From Hypericum androsaemum (taxonomy: Eukaryota > Streptophyta > Magnoliopsida > Malpighiales > Hypericaceae): a stretch of DNA of 64,000 nucleotides. A program made the position numbers and the translations under genes. Location: the NCBI GenBank assembly GCA_963995505.1, contig OZ023190.1:6218516-6282515 (forward strand), read 5' to 3'. How positions within the stretch are numbered: the first letter of the stretch is position 1; each line of letters opens with the position of its first letter. The notes under the pieces were generated by a model. The model searched no databases. It was not told where the DNA came from and saw only the letters and a program-made list of their open reading frames with translations. Positions 11,151 to 24,020 of the stretch are shown here, in pieces.

Positions 11151-11893
11151 AGTACGGACACGGACTTTCCACTTGACGGCTGAATAATATATAAGTATCG
11201 TTCCTTCTCAAAAAAAATTTGATGCAGTACAGACCTGGCGCACGCTAGGGAAGCTATACGAACCTAATGACAGTCGTGCCTTTTTATTTTCAAATCCGAG
11301 ATTTATATTCAAGCTGTACTGCTCTTCCTCTTTTCCAATCTCGAGTTCTTTGCTCTTCTCTAAATTCAAATCCGAGATTTGTATTCTCAAAATTGCCTGA
11401 CAATCTTAAAAGTCTCTAAGCAAGATACCACTCGTCCCAAATCTTTTCCAAAATGTTAGGTACAAATTTACGAAGTGTCGTTTTCACTAAACAAAATTTC
11501 ACCGACAGTGCGAACTGCTCGATGGAATCTAAACGTAATTCCTTTTACATAAAAAACATTAGACATAAATTTGTCTACTTATTATCCAAATTAATTTTAT
11601 GACTCTAAAAAATAAGATATAATTATAATATATTTTATTTATTTGAAATAAAAAATAGACACAAAAAAATTAATAAAATCATCTATCAGATATTTCACCT
11701 TTTTATATTGTGTCATGTCTTGTTGAGATGAAGACTTGATCATTGACGGATGCTGACAGTTAATGATGATCGTATCATTTATCATCGTCTCATAATTAGA
11801 AGTGGAATGGTTGTCTCGAAGGTTTAGTTGTTGGCGCCTTCTCTTCTAACGGATAAGCGACAGCCTGGCCCATTAATATGCAATGGCTAGGCC
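11151..11893. other. Intergenic, no gene recognised
   Basis: AT-rich sequence with no supported coding region. A short stretch (11281-11400) holds two near-copies of a phrase around 'aaatccgagattt'. The right end is the pre-insertion flank of the Gypsy element that starts at 11899. Confidence 0.5.
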
Positions 11894-11898
11894 CATTA

Positions 11899-12371
11899 TA
11901 GCGTAGCACAACGAAGCGTAAGCGAAATCTCGGAGGTGGAAAACGTGAAAGTGAAAGGAATACGATAGTTTTGTAACTTCCGAAGCTAAGCTAAAGGTTG
12001 CTGAAATAATTCCAGCGGTCAACTAGGACAATTCTAATAAGGAAACACGGAAAACACTCCGCAATAATGTGCTCTTCAAAGAGTTTTTGGATTCAAATTC
12101 AGCTGATTTCTTATTCATCAATACAAGCTTATAAGGAGGCGGGTTTCCAGCTACAATAATCACGGAAATAAAAGCTGAGATTCCTCCACTTCCTTCTGGC
12201 CGTTGCACCTCTTTAACCTCCCTATTTATGACGGCATTAATCTTGCCTTATTACAATTTAAACAACAATCCAATCAGCTGACCCAAACTAAAACGCACAT
12301 CATTAATAACGAAACAAGTTCGTGCACGCCATGCACACGTCCAATGCACTCTTATTCGGCTTCCTACGCCA
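11899..12371 (-). repeat. Gypsy 3' LTR
   Basis: 473 bp, starting tagcgtag and ending ctacgcca on the + strand. It differs from its partner at six positions, all transitions by my count. It contains the terminal inverted repeat TGGCGTAG/CTACGC. Confidence 0.95.
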
Positions 12372-12394
12372 TCCTCCCGCTCTTGAGAAAGATG

Positions 12395-14904
12395 CTAGTC
12401 CCGAGCAGCCAGCCTATTTGGCATCGGTAGCGGATCAAAGTAAGGAGTCAAGTTTGCGACGTTGAAACTCTTGGATACCCCAAATTCTTCCGGAAGGTCG
12501 ATCACATAAGCATTGTCATTGACGCGCCTCAAGACCTTGTATGGACCGAATTTTCTTGCCTGAAGTTTGCCCCCCAAGTTGGAGGGCATGCGTTCCTTCC
12601 GAAAGTGTACCATCACTTGTTCTCCGGGCTGGAACAGTTGTTGTTTTCTTCTTGCATCTACTCTCTCTTTCTCTTTGGCATAAGTGGTCTCCAATCTCTT
12701 CTTCACAGCTTCTAGGACTGATTGCACATGCTCAGCATACGTGATGGCAGCAGGATTAGCTCGATTCGGCCTCGGCACGGTTGACACATCCACAAGGTGA
12801 TTTGGAACCTTTGTGTAAACCAGGAAAAAGGTGATTTGCCTGTAGATCGGTGGACCGCGCCGTTGTATGCAAATTCTGCGATAGGTAGAGCTAGATCCCA
12901 TTGCCTCTGCCTCTCGTGACACAAACTCCGCAAGAGGTTGCCAAGGGTGCGGTTGGTTGCTTCGGTCTGGCCATCAGTTTGTGGGTGTGCGGTGGTGCTA
13001 AACTGAAGAGTTGCGTCAAACATCCTCCAAAGTGTCTTCCAAAAGCTGGCAAGAAACTTCGTGTCACGATCTGAAGTGATTGACTTCGGCACCCCGTACA
13101 AGCAAACCACTTCTCTAAAGAAATGCTTGGCCACAGTGTGCGCATCGTTGGTCTTCTTGCAAGCAATAAAGTGCGCCATCTTTGATAACCAGTCAACCAC
13201 AACAAAAATAGAGTCTGATCCACGTGGTGTGCGTGGCAAACCAAGCACGAAATCCATGCTCAAGTCTTCCCAAATGGCTTCAGGGATCGGAAGAGGTGTG
13301 TACAAGCCAGTGTTATACACGGTTCCCTTCGTTTCTTGGCACACCCGGCAATGCTTCACAAATTTAGCAACTCCTTTCGCCATCTTCGGCCAATAGAACC
13401 ACTCTTGCAAGGATGCCAGAGTTTTATCACGACCAAAATGAGCTGAAAGGGCTCCTCCATGCATCTCCCACATTAATTGGTCTCGTAAAGAAGTGCTCGG
13501 GATGCACAGCTGGTTTCCCTTCATCAAGTAACCATCCTGCAAGAAAAAGTCTTCGAAACCTCGACCATCCTTGCACTTGATCCATATCTCACCAAAATCA
13601 TCGTCCTTTTCGTACAGTTCACGCAAACATTCAAAAGCCGTGATCATGCCTCGCAATTCAGTAAGCAAAAGAACCCTTCTACTTAATGCATCCGCAACTA
13701 CGTTCTGAGCTCCACTTTTATGCACAATCTTGAAGGGGAATTTTTGTAAATACGTATACCATCGTGCATGCATGGGATTACTCAACTTCGACTGATCATG
13801 CAAGAACTTTAATGCCCTATGGTCAGTGTAAAGCACGAACTCCTTACCAAACAAATAGTGCTCCCACGTCTTTAGAGCTCGAAAAACTGCGTAGAACTCT
13901 TTTTCATAGGTTGTCCACTTTTGCCTTGGCTCGCTTAGCTTCTCTCTGAAATATGCGAGCGGCCTCTTCTCTTGGGACAAAACAGCTCCTATCCCGAGTC
14001 CAGATGCGTCAACTTCTACTTCAAATAGCTTCACAAAATCTGGAAGCGCAAGAACGGGTATGGTGCTCAGCTTCTCTTTTAGCCGCAAGAAAGCTTGCTC
14101 GGCTTCCTCTCCCCACACAAAAGGAACATTCTTCTTGAGTAGGGACGTAAGTGGGGCTGCGATCATGCTGAAATCCCTTATAAACCTCCGATAAAAGGTG
14201 GCCAGTCCAAGGAAACTCCTCGTTTGACTCACGTTCGAGGGTGCGGGCCAGGAACTGATTGCATCAACCTTGGCTTGATCTACGTGAATTCCTTCCTTGC
14301 CAACAACGAACCCCAAGAACAACAACCTCTCCTTCCAGAAGCTACATTTCTTCAAGTTCACATACAACTTGTTGCTTTGGAGAGCTGCGAACACTTCTTT
14401 CAAATGCACGATGTGATCTTCCTCAGTCTTGCTATACACGAGGATGTCATCAAAGTACACCACAACGTACTTGTCAAGAAAAGGCTTCAAGACTTGGTGC
14501 ATCAATCTCATGAACGTGCTCGGCGCGTTGGTCAGACCAAATAGCATCACGAGCCATTCATACAAGCCATCCCTCCTCTTAAAGGCAGTCTTCCACTCAT
14601 CCCCGGGTCAAATTCTGATCTGATGGTACCCGCTTCGTAGATCAATCTTGGTGAAAATAGTGGCACCACTCAGATTGTCCAACATGTCATTGAGCCGTGG
14701 AATTGGGAATCGATACCCTATAGTAATCTTGTTGATTGCACGGCTGTCTATACACATCCTCCACGTTCCATCCTTCTTAGGCACGAGAAGGGCTGGAACT
14801 CCACAGGGACTCAAGCTCTCCTGCACGTAGCCTCTATTTAGGAGATCCTGGACCTGCTCTCTTAGAATCTGATTCTCCTTAGGACTCATTCTGTAGTGTG
14901 GCAA
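12395..14904 (-). pseudogene. Gypsy reverse transcriptase, RNase H and integrase
   Basis: This continues the same reading sense after the TAG. RT blocks are [43 protein letters not shown], then a TGA at 14608-14610 (expected Arg, CGA to TGA), and YFDDILVYS with the catalytic DD. RNase H follows ([12 protein letters not shown]), then the integrase HHCC zinc finger (14 kb side of 13.4 kb), and the DDE core with [15 protein letters not shown] and GQTEATNR all present. The end has FGPYKVLRRV and NVANLTPYFDP, i.e. a GPY/F module. A one-base loss in a T/A run (12825-12829) shifts the frame near the end of integrase. Confidence 0.92.
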
Positions 14905-14937
14905 GTTAGGAAGAGTGGCTCCCAGAATTAGATCAAT

Positions 14938-16209
14938 CTAGTGCTGTATGTCTCTGAATGGAGGTAACCCCTCGGGCAAGTCTTCTTTCACCATATCCGG
15001 GAATAATTCAAACATCTTCAAAACTTTATCAGGCAAGGGCTTCTCCTCCACTACTTCGTGAAGTGTCGCATGCTTCATCACAAAAAGATGACACCACTCC
15101 GAGGCATTCACAGCATCCACGAATTCACTAGAGAAAGAAACCATCGTAACCAACTGTACGGCACTGTTTGATTGCGCTTTCCCTTGCTTCGGCTTCTTAG
15201 GGAGTAGAGTGAACTGCTTACTTCCCTTTTGCACCTCGTACGTGTTCTCCTTGCCTTTGTGCACTGCTTGATTATCAAATTCCCACGGTCTGCCTAACAG
15301 AATGTGGCAAGCATCCATTTCAAGCACGTCACAATTCACCACGTCTTGAAACTTGCCTATCTTGATCGGGACAGTGCACTTGGTGCTGACTTTGATTCCT
15401 CCTCCGGAGCGAATCCAACCAATGGAGTAGGGTGCGGGGTGCGGTGTAACTTGCAATCCAAGCTTCTCCACAATCTGCTTGCTAATAAAGTTTTCTTGAC
15501 TCCCTCCGTCAATAATCACTTCACATACTTGATCACCAATATGGCATCGCGTGCGAAACAGGTTGTGCCTTTGGGAGTCGTCTTTCGTATTCGTGGTCAA
15601 TGCAAGCTTTCGCAAGACACCACAATACTCATCATCATCTTCTCCTTCTCCAGATGCATCCGGGTCCTCTTCTCCACTTTCATCAACTGGGGCACATAAA
15701 TAAGATCCGGATGGCTCCTCATCCTCGTCTACTCGATCACAAAGTTGAGCAAATTTTTGCCTCGGACAGTCACTTGACTTGTGTCCTAAGGTATTGCACT
15801 TGAAACACCTGATTCTCGCATTCACCTCCGGCTCCTTTCCTTTCCGTTGTGGCCGTGGAGTCTCCATTGGAGCTCGTTGCCTCGGAGCTTGCCTCTCCTC
15901 CGAAGTTCTCACAACTCCTTTGTCACTTGCCCCCTTAGATGAATTCGAGGACTGACCAGGGTTTAAATAACGACTATGAGTCGATTTCTTCTTCTTGATA
16001 GTAGCTCCAACCTTCCTTGCTTTGTGACAAGCATCTTGGAAGTACAAGAATGTATCGAACTCTATCTTGCTTTTGACCTCATAATTCAGACCATCTACAA
16101 ACCTAGCAATCAGCTGGTCCTCATTCTCTTCTACATCATTCCTCGAGGCTAGACGCATAAATTCTGCAATATAGTCATCTACGGTGCGGTTACCTTGACT
16201 GCACGTCAA
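14938..16209 (-). pseudogene. Gypsy gag C-terminus (zinc knuckle) and aspartic protease
   Basis: Open for 423 codons. It begins in the gag core (CSQGNRTVDDYIAEFMRL), then carries a CCHC knuckle CFKCNTLGHKSSDC that binds element RNA. Next is a retropepsin-type segment with IIDGGSQENFIS, where DGG stands for the usual DSG, followed by ILLGRPWEFD. It ends at TAG 14938-14940, where the family has Gln before IDL.ILGA. The enzyme would cleave the polyprotein. Confidence 0.85.
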
Positions 16210-16212
16210 GAA

Positions 16213-16803
16213 TTATAGGTAGAGGGTCTGATGGTGATCCACAGGTAAGAACCTTGCTCTCAAGGCTTGCTCCATCGTGGGCCAGTCCTAGATTGGAGGC
16301 TCTCCTCTTCTCCTCCGAGAGTCTTGCTCTTTCCTCCACCATACAGCTGCACCTGACTCCAACTTAAACGCAACATAATTCATCTTCTGTTCTTCGGTCA
16401 GATCCATACAATCAAAGTATTTTTCGACCGAGTCTAGCCAATTCAAAAACGTCTCAATATCCGCATCTCCGAAGAACTTTTCTATATTCATCTTAAAGGG
16501 TCGATCTACGCGAGGTTGGTTCGTATAAGCTCGATCTTCCCTGAAAGGCTCCCTTCTTGCACCCCTCCCACCAGCATCTCCCCGTCCTCGGCCCCTATTT
16601 CTGCATCCTCCTCGGACCGGTAGTGTATGCACCGAGTTGAGGTCGTCGCGATCCTCTAACTCGTCATCCTCTACTCTACGAGGATTATCTCGCATCTCCA
16701 CGGGTGGTGGTGGACGGACAGCAAGGTTCCTCAATTGTGCAAGGATCTCTTGCATCGTCGCCTCTAGATCAGTGAGTCTCTGGTTAACATCATTATCGGC
16801 CAT
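16213..16803 (-). pseudogene. Gypsy gag, N-terminal part
   Basis: The best start is the ATG at 16803 (MADNDVNQRLTDLEATMQEI); the longer open frame reaches back into the LTR without support. A coiled N-terminus and an Arg/Gly-rich stretch are followed by the capsid motif KMNIEKFFGDADIETFLNWL and VEKYFDCMDLTEEQKMNYVA, typical of Gypsy gag. A TAG at 16288-16290 and a TAA at 16213-16215 stand where Gln codons are expected (CAG to TAG, CAA to TAA), so gag is split. Confidence 0.85.
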
Positions 16804-16977
16804 GTCGTGGATCGGCTTTTGGTGGAGCTTGGTGGTTAAATTGAGGTACGGATCAGGGGATCGCGTGACCTTGTGGATCGGCTCGTAGGTGGGCTCAAGA
16901 TGCGTGTTTAAGGGATATGGGCAGATATCACTCAATTTGGGAATTGAGTAGATCGTGAACCTTGCTCTGATACCACT

Positions 16978-17450
16978 TAGCGTAGCACAACGAAGCGTAA
17001 GCGAAATCTCGGAGGTGGAAAACGTGAAAGTGAAAGGAATACGATAGCTTTGCAACTTCCGAAGCTAAGCTAAAGGTTGCTGAAATAATTCCAGCGGTCA
17101 ACTAGGACAATTCTAATAAGGAAACACGGAAAACACTCCGCAATAATGTGCTCTTCAAAGAGTTTTTGGATTCAAATTCAGCTGATTTCTTATTCATCAA
17201 TACAAGCTTATAAGGAGGCGGGTTTCCAGCTACAATAATCACGGAAATAAAGGCTGAGATTCCTCCACTTCCTTCTGGCCGTTGCACCTCTTTAACCTCC
17301 CTATTTATGACGGCATTAATCTTGCCTTATTACAATTTAAACAACAATCCAATCAGCTGACCCAAACTAAAATGCACATCATTAATAATGAAACAAGTTC
17401 ATGCACGCCATGCACACGTCCAATGCACTCTTATTCGGCTTCCTACGCCA
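16978..17450 (-). repeat. Gypsy 5' LTR
   Basis: 473 bp, next to the PBS (gctctgatacca at about 16964-16975 on the + strand) and directly followed by TSD CATTA. As the minus-strand 5' LTR it would carry the promoter of the element. Confidence 0.95.
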
Positions 17451-17455
17451 CATTA

Positions 17456-18367
17456 TTATCTCCTTGTGTAATTACTTGATGTACATAACCTTGTATGTAT
17501 AAATAGCCTTGTATATGCTGATTATAATCAACAATAAATAGATTTCATTCTCTATTTCTAGATGTCTAATTCACTCTACAATAGAAACTCTCTAAAGTAA
17601 TATTATTGGGACTTAGAAAAAATATCACTTTAGAGAGGTTATTATATAAAAGAGTATACATATTTTTCTTTGAAAATATTAAAATTGAGTTTTTGAGCAA
17701 TAAATACATAAATACCAAAAAATACTTTGTCTATATTCAAGTCACCTAAAATCTCAACTTATAATGTTATTCAAATGCTACACTCGATTGAGATTTTTTT
17801 TACAACAAGACGGCAATCACAAGGATCATTTGAAGACATCTCAAAAGATGGATGTTGATGTAAAATTTATCAAATAAGCTAGGCTAGCACAAATTAGTAT
17901 CTTAAAATATTTTAAAATTCGTAAAGTATGTAAAAATATTTGTATTTATTAAAAAATATCATATTATGCAAAAATTGATACCAATATTTAGCACTAAAAT
18001 TTTCTGAAATTTTTTTTAGTTATTATGATAGATGTGTTATTAAATTTTAATACTAGTATCGATCCAGGACCCAAACTTTATATCAATTTAGAGATGTTAT
18101 CACTTTAAAAAGATGAATTAATAATTAGACCATCACCAAATGGCTCGACCCTTTTTCCATTTTTTTCCTATTTACGTCGTCGTCAGCCCAACCACCGTGA
18201 TTGATGGAGACTCTTTCCACCCTTTATCATAAATTAGTTGCATTTTATGTCCTTTGTCCAAATATTCTTTCCCTTCTCCAAATTGTAGTCCTTGACGGAG
18301 ATGGAACAGAGAAAGCGGAATAGCCGATAGAGAGAGTGGGACGAAAGCGGAACTAGGAATTTGGAGT
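17456..18367. other. Intergenic with transposon debris
   Basis: 17456-17575 looks like the end of a Copia-type LTR (gtataaatagcc TATA-like motif, aacaataaatag), but has no partner. 17577-18125 has loosely inverted ends rich in 'tctctaaagtaat' and 'gagatgttatcacttta' and resembles a decayed MULE or hAT-like element. Neither has a TSD or coding sequence. 18126-18367 is the left flank of the Copia element. Confidence 0.35.
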
Positions 18368-18712
18368 TGTTAGTTTTAACATGTAATTACATGTTAAACC
18401 TGATTAATTAACAAAAATAGGTGGCATGTCCGCCATGTGGCATGTCACGTGGCAAAACTACATATAGCTTTGTCATATGGCAGCACGACAGTGTGCCACA
18501 TGGGCTGCCAACTCTGGCGGCAACTGCATCAGTGCCACGTCACACTGACGTGTCTTTTCTGGTTGGGCCACGCAGTCCGTGTGGCGGCTGGCGTGGCCCC
18601 GGGTCGGTCAACGCGGGTTGACCAGCCCGTTCCGCCCAACACTTGGGCCTGATGGGCCTGGGCCCAATCAGGAACAATAATAATTACCTAATTGGGCCTA
18701 GCAGGTCCAACA
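18368..18712 (-). repeat. Copia 3' LTR, internally deleted (345 bp)
   Basis: Matches both ends of the 616-bp partner but lacks the middle, including the TATA region and most of the perfect G-box units. Only one clear CACGTGGC survives (about 18449-18457). Because TSD and outer ends are intact, the deletion happened after insertion or came from LTR-internal recombination. Confidence 0.9.
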
Positions 18713-19652
18713 TCTCCCACTCAATTATTATTGACCTTGATAAACAGCTATTAGATTTCTGTAAAAGATTTCGTGCGACCAGCATACGTCGAGTGTGTTA
18801 AGCCAAATTCAAGAGCACGGACACTCAGGCTACTTGAATAGTAGCATCTCGACAACCTTCTTGTATAATGCATGCTATTATCCCAGGACTCATGTCACAT
18901 TCTATTGTTCACATTAGTGATTTCAAACAATTATATTCGGGTTCACTATTGTACTTTTCAATACAATTGGTGCACCTGAACCACGAAACTCAGAATATGA
19001 TGAATAGAGTTCCTTCTCCCTTAACTATATTCTTTTCATAATGATACAGCCTACTTTTCTAGTCAGCCCTGCCAGGTCGAATCACTATGCCATAACATTT
19101 TCATGAACTTTCCAAGCTAGCAGCAATGGACCATACTTCCAGAATACGTTTAGGATCTTAAGGGTCGGTTTTGGGAATCACAGTTCTCGAAAATTGGTCT
19201 CACACCAGGGATTGTGAAATCACTCAATATTTTATCTCATCCAGTGGTCGATTAGCACACATGGTACTGATCACGTGTTACGATGTACATTTTTTTTAAA
19301 AGAACACATGTCATTTAACACTATACTAGAGTATCAGCCTTAGCTTAACTCTAGGCTAATTGGAGAGACAGTATGATAAGTTCTACTTATATCTTATTAT
19401 ATGGATTGTAGAAAATCCAAATGCAGTAACTTATTCCTGCATCCCGTAAGAAAACTTGCTCTTGAGCAAGACGACATTCCGTCATAGAACATGCACTTAT
19501 GAATGTCCAATAACTGCCTTATCTCATCTAGGAATTAACTTTTTGACTCCCACTAAGGTAAACACCCGTGTGAGTGGGCTACTTCTCTGTCCGACATGTT
19601 TCATAAATAACTCATATTACCAAATAAAATTCCTTTATTCCAACTAATTAGA

Positions 19653-21286
19653 TTACAAATGAAACCGTCGTAAACCCAGTGATTTAACATATTTCTCGCA
19701 CACTTCTCGAGGTAATACTTTAGTCATCGAATCTGCAACCACATCTTGTGTAGATATGTGTTTCATACACAGTTCTTTATATTTTACTAAACTTCTAACA
19801 AAGTAAAATTTAATATCTATATGCTTAGCCCTACTGTAAAATCTAGGATCCTTAGCATAGGCTATAGCGGCCTGGTTGTTATAGAATAGACTCACGGGCT
19901 CCGTTGAGTTGATCAGGGAGAGATGGCTTAAGAATCTCTTCAACCATACCGCTTCTTGTGCAGCATGAGCTGAAGCTACATATTCTGCTTCCATTAATGA
20001 CAGGGATACACAGGTTTGCTTCTTACTGTCCATGAGATAGTACCCCTGCCCAACAAGAAAATGAATCCAGATGTAGACTTTTTTTTGTCCATGTCGCCTC
20101 CCCAATAAGCATCAGTGTAGCTATTTAGTATCAGGTCACGCCCTTGATAGCACAAGGAGTATTCTGCAGTAGTGTTCAAATATTTCAAAATCCCTTTGAC
20201 AGCCTTCCAGTGAGTACTGCCTGGATCAGACTGATAGCTACTTGCTATCCCAACAGCATAGCAAATATCAGGTCTGGTACACAACATTGCGTACATCAGG
20301 CATCCAACTGGGTTGGTGTAAGAAATCTTTTCCATGTCCCCACGTTGTTTAGCTATTTTTGGGCACATGTCCTTACACAAATTATGACCTTTAACCAATG
20401 GGACGTACTTTGGGTTACTGTGATCACATTTGAAACGTTCTACTACTTTACAAATATATGTCTCTTGTGAAAGAGACACTATCCTTTTCGAACGATTCCT
20501 CACAATCTTAACTCCGAGTAAGTAATCCGCTTCACCCATGTCTTTCATTTCAAAGTTGGAAGATAACCAATCTTTGATTTCGAAAAGAAATCCCATGTCA
20601 TTTCCAGCTAAAAGTATGTCATCAACATACAAAGTAATGATGACAAACTTCTTTCCTGATCGCTTAACATATACGCAGTGATCTTCGTCTATCATTATAA
20701 AATCATGAGCCATGATTATATTATGAAAGCGAATATGCCACTGTCTAGACGACTGCTTAAGGCCATAAATTGATCTATTCAATTTGTAAACTTTGTGTTC
20801 GCAGCCTTTTTGAATGTAGCCTTCAGGCTGAATCATATAGATTTCTTCATCTAATTCTTCGTGGAGAAAAGCAGTCTTTACATCCATTTGATATAATTCT
20901 AGATTCATGTTAGCAACTATAGCTAAAATGACCCTAATTGACATAAATCTAACAATAGGTGCAAAAGTCTCCTCATAGTCTATCCCAGCCTATTGTTTGA
21001 ACCCTTAGACAACCAAACGCGCTTTGTATCTTTCGATACTGCCATCTGCATTGCGCTTAATTTTGAGAATTCACTTATTCCCAATTGTTCTACGCCCCCT
21101 ATGTAGGTCGACCAGATTCCAAACCTGGTTTTTGATCATGGAAGACATTTCTTCCTCCATTGCATTTATCCTTTCAGTTCGTTTTGGAGATGACAAAGTT
21201 TCAGATACATTCTTTGGCTCATCTTCATCCTGCAGGATAGCCAGAAGAATTTCACTTGGACCACCAAATTTTTTTAGTGATAACAA
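19653..21286 (-). pseudogene. Copia reverse transcriptase and RNase H
   Basis: 21286-21071 carries the RT start (AMEEEMSSMIKNQVWNLVDL). A broken join leads to 20944-19994 with MDVKTAFLHEELDEEIYMIQ, YGLKQSSRQWH and LYVDDILLAGND (intact YVDD). RNase H continues in another frame, 20105-19653, with LSLMEAEYVASAHAAQEAVW and SRAKHIDIKFYFVR. The usual DNQ residue is NNQ. A stop, a missing segment and a frameshift (about 20030) inactivate it. RT copies element RNA into DNA; RNase H removes the template. Confidence 0.9.
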
Positions 21287-21358
21287 GAACGCATTAGCCT
21301 CGTCTTCGATGTCAAATCGTCGGCGTGGTATGCTAGTTCTGCTAGACCTACGGTATTT

Positions 21359-22740
21359 TCAATTTTGATAAACATCTCTCATATATTCATCATATCCAGG
21401 AATCGCACTCCTACTGGGTGAAAATACCGTACTCACACTAGAATAAGGAATTACCTCCCTTTCAGGACTCAGATCACGACCTTTCGAATCATTTTGAGTT
21501 GAAAAATCTCTATCTTCCTCCTCAATTCTTCCACTCGGAAGAAGTGATCCAGATAATTCTGGTTCATATGTCTGATAAAAGGTAAGGTCATTACTAACCT
21601 CCCCCAACTTTGAAAATTCATTCTCCAGAAACGTGGCATCGCGTGATTCAAATTCTGTTATATATCTATCGTCCAGTGCACCCACGAACACGTACCCTTT
21701 AGATACCTCAAGGTACCTAATAAAGATACTTTTTCTACCTCTCGGTCCTAGTTTACCTAAAGTACTTGAGGTAGAACGAACATAGAACGCACATCCCCAC
21801 GGCTTAAAATAGGATAGATCGGGCTTCCGATCTGTCCACATTTCATAAGGAGTGGCTGTAACAGACTTGGAGGGGACACGGTGGAGAACGTATGCGGCAG
21901 TCAGGAGCGCATCTCCGTAGAATGATGTAGGCAATTTGCCTCTGCCATCATCGATCTAACCATGTCAAAAAGGGTTCTATTCCTTCTTTCAGCAACCCCG
22001 TTTTGCTGGGGTGTATAGGGAATGGACAACTGATGTTCAATCCCTTTTTCAATGCATAGAGCTTTGAACTCATCTAAAAGATATTCACGGCCACGATCAG
22101 TTCATAAGACCTTTATCTTTCTGTCCTTCTGATTCTCAACAAAATGTATGTACGTCATGAAGCAGTTTAAGGCTTTAGACTTGTGAGAAATCATGTATAT
22201 TAGACCATATCTAGTATAGTCGTCAATGAAGGTGATGAAGTAATATGCTCCACGCCTTACCCTCACGTTCATTGGACTACAGATGTCGAAATGGACTAAT
22301 TGTAGTAGAAATTCGGCTCTAGCCCCAATACCGAAAGGTTTCCTTGTGATTTTCCCTTCTAGACAGGATATGCATCTAGGTAATATAGATTTCTCTACAT
22401 TTTCTAGTAGCCCTGTCTTAGCTAGATGGTTTAAACGATCCTGACCGATATGGCCTAGTCTAGAATTCCACTGTTTAATATCATCTTCCGATGAGTTTGA
22501 ACTAGTGACTAAGGAAAAGCTTTTACAAGGATTAATATCCAAAATCAAAAAACCTTCCGATATATATCCAAGGCAAAAATAGGCATCACCCAAATACAAT
22601 CTAACAGTGTCGTCCTTAAACGACAACCAAAAATCTAAAGATATTAAGGCCGAAACTGAGATCAGGTTCTTTTGAATGTCTGAATCAACGAACGAACAAC
22701 GGTCTCTAGCTACATGGTATATCGCTCCTGAATCAATCAC
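21359..22740 (-). pseudogene. Copia protease and integrase
   Basis: 22740-22102 has MIDSGAIYHV (protease DSG), the pre-integrase WNSRLGHIGQDRLNHLAKTG with its H..C..C zinc residues, and the core start VHFDICSPM with the first catalytic Asp. A stop at 22102 precedes TDRGREY (second Asp) and NGVAERRNRTL (Glu), all still present. A frame change near 21935 leads into LPTSFYGDALLTAAYVLHRV and the PWGCAFYVRS stretch of the integrase C-terminus, up to 21359. Confidence 0.88.
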
Positions 22741-23658
22741 CTACATAGAATGTGATTCAGTTAGAAGGGTACAAGAGGATACGTACAACTTACTCATACT
22801 TGAGTTTAGGTGTACCTGCTTGGGCATCTTGTAATCTTTTGCAAAATGTCCCTTCTGTTGACAGTTAAAATATTTCACTTTTGAAATGTTAAACCGCTTT
22901 TTCTTTTTAGCCTTGGAGCCATCTGACTTGGTTCCTAGGTTTTCAGCCTTTGTAGTTTTATTACTCTTACCCTTCCTTTTACATTTCTTCTTTTTCCCAC
23001 CGCTCGCAGTTGAACTAGTCGAATGGGCTTCAGGGTAGAATTTCATAGCTAGGAGGCGATCTTCCTCCAACTCAAGGTGTCTGGCAACATCATCAAATGT
23101 TACCAAATGGTCGGAATGGGTAAGATTCATCTTCATATGTTCCCAACTTGGTGGTAGGGAACGGATGATAGCTTGAATCTGCTGCTCGTTGCTCAGTATG
23201 TGACCAGCCTCTGCCAGTTTATTGATCATATTAGACATCATTCTCAAGTGTTTCCTTATGGTAACCTCCGGACGCTTCTTAAAGGTGTCAAACCTTATGG
23301 TCAAAGGACGTAGCTTTGATACAGAAAGTTTTCCAAATTTTTGTTTGAGAGCGTCCAATAACTCTTTCGCGTTGTCATACATGTGAAATTGTTGAGTGAC
23401 ATCATCCATCATCGAACTCAACAAAATCAAGCGGGCAGTAGTGTTCTTTTTCTTCCAAATAACATAAGCTTCTAGGTCTCGCTTATGTTGAGCAGTTGTG
23501 CCTTCATCAGGCTCATCCATTATCATATGTATGTGCTCTAGAACTTCTTGTTCCTCAAGCACATATTGGATTTTTATGCTCCAGTTCTCATAGTTTTTAC
23601 AGTTGAGTTTTAACTCACGGTTTAACTCAGCTATGATAGATCTAGAAGCAACTGACAT
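22741..23658 (-). pseudogene. Copia gag
   Basis: 305 codons. It starts MSVASRSIIAELNRELKLNC, then the UBN2-type gag core: NYENWSIKIQYVLEEQEVL, AYVIWKKKNTTARLILLSSM, and LRMMSNMINKLAEAGHILS. The zinc knuckle near the end reads YFNCQQKGHFAKDY: the first and last Cys of CCHC are both Tyr, so RNA binding is probably lost. A Lys-rich patch precedes it. A stop follows at 22741 just before the protease. Confidence 0.88.
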
Positions 23659-24020
23659 CTCTATAGAAAATTTTTAATACAAGAACATATTAAAATTTTG
23701 ATTTAGCAATATGATTCAATTTACTAAACACTCATAACTTTTAACGATACGAAGTCCTTGATTAACCTCAAAATCGAAGTGGGTCGCGGGCATGCTTCTC
23801 CTCACCATTCAAGTATTAATTTTAAACTTCAACCGTTTAAAGTTCATCGATAGTAAACTCAAGTGGTAGCAACTAAACAAACATCTTTATTTAATTACAT
23901 GCATCACATATGCATTTGTACATTCTGAGTTTATATGCACAAAAACTCAGACAAGGTCTCAACCTATTGTACAAAATTCTCCCAAAAATAACATATGTAT
24001 TAGGGACAACACACATGTAA

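Larger units (their letters stand above)
11899..17450 (-). mobile_element. Ty3/Gypsy LTR retrotransposon, full length with TSD
   Basis: Two 473-bp LTRs (11899-12371 and 16978-17450) bracket gag, protease, RT, RNase H and integrase in Gypsy order on the minus strand. The 5-bp target duplication CATTA is at 11894-11898 and 17451-17455. On the minus strand the PBS inside the 5' LTR reads TGGTATCAGAGC (initiator-tRNA-Met) and a purine tract (GAGCGGGAGGA) precedes the 3' LTR. LTR ends are TGGCGTAG...CTACGCTA on the minus strand. The LTRs differ at only 6 positions by eye (about 1.3 %), so insertion is recent. The coding region nevertheless has four stops and one frameshift. A GPY/F module ends the integrase and no chromodomain was recognised. 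Confidence 0.95.

Noticed and set aside
12541..15803. Plus-strand open frames within the Gypsy element
   Set aside because: They are antisense shadows of the well-supported RT, RNase H and integrase on the minus strand.
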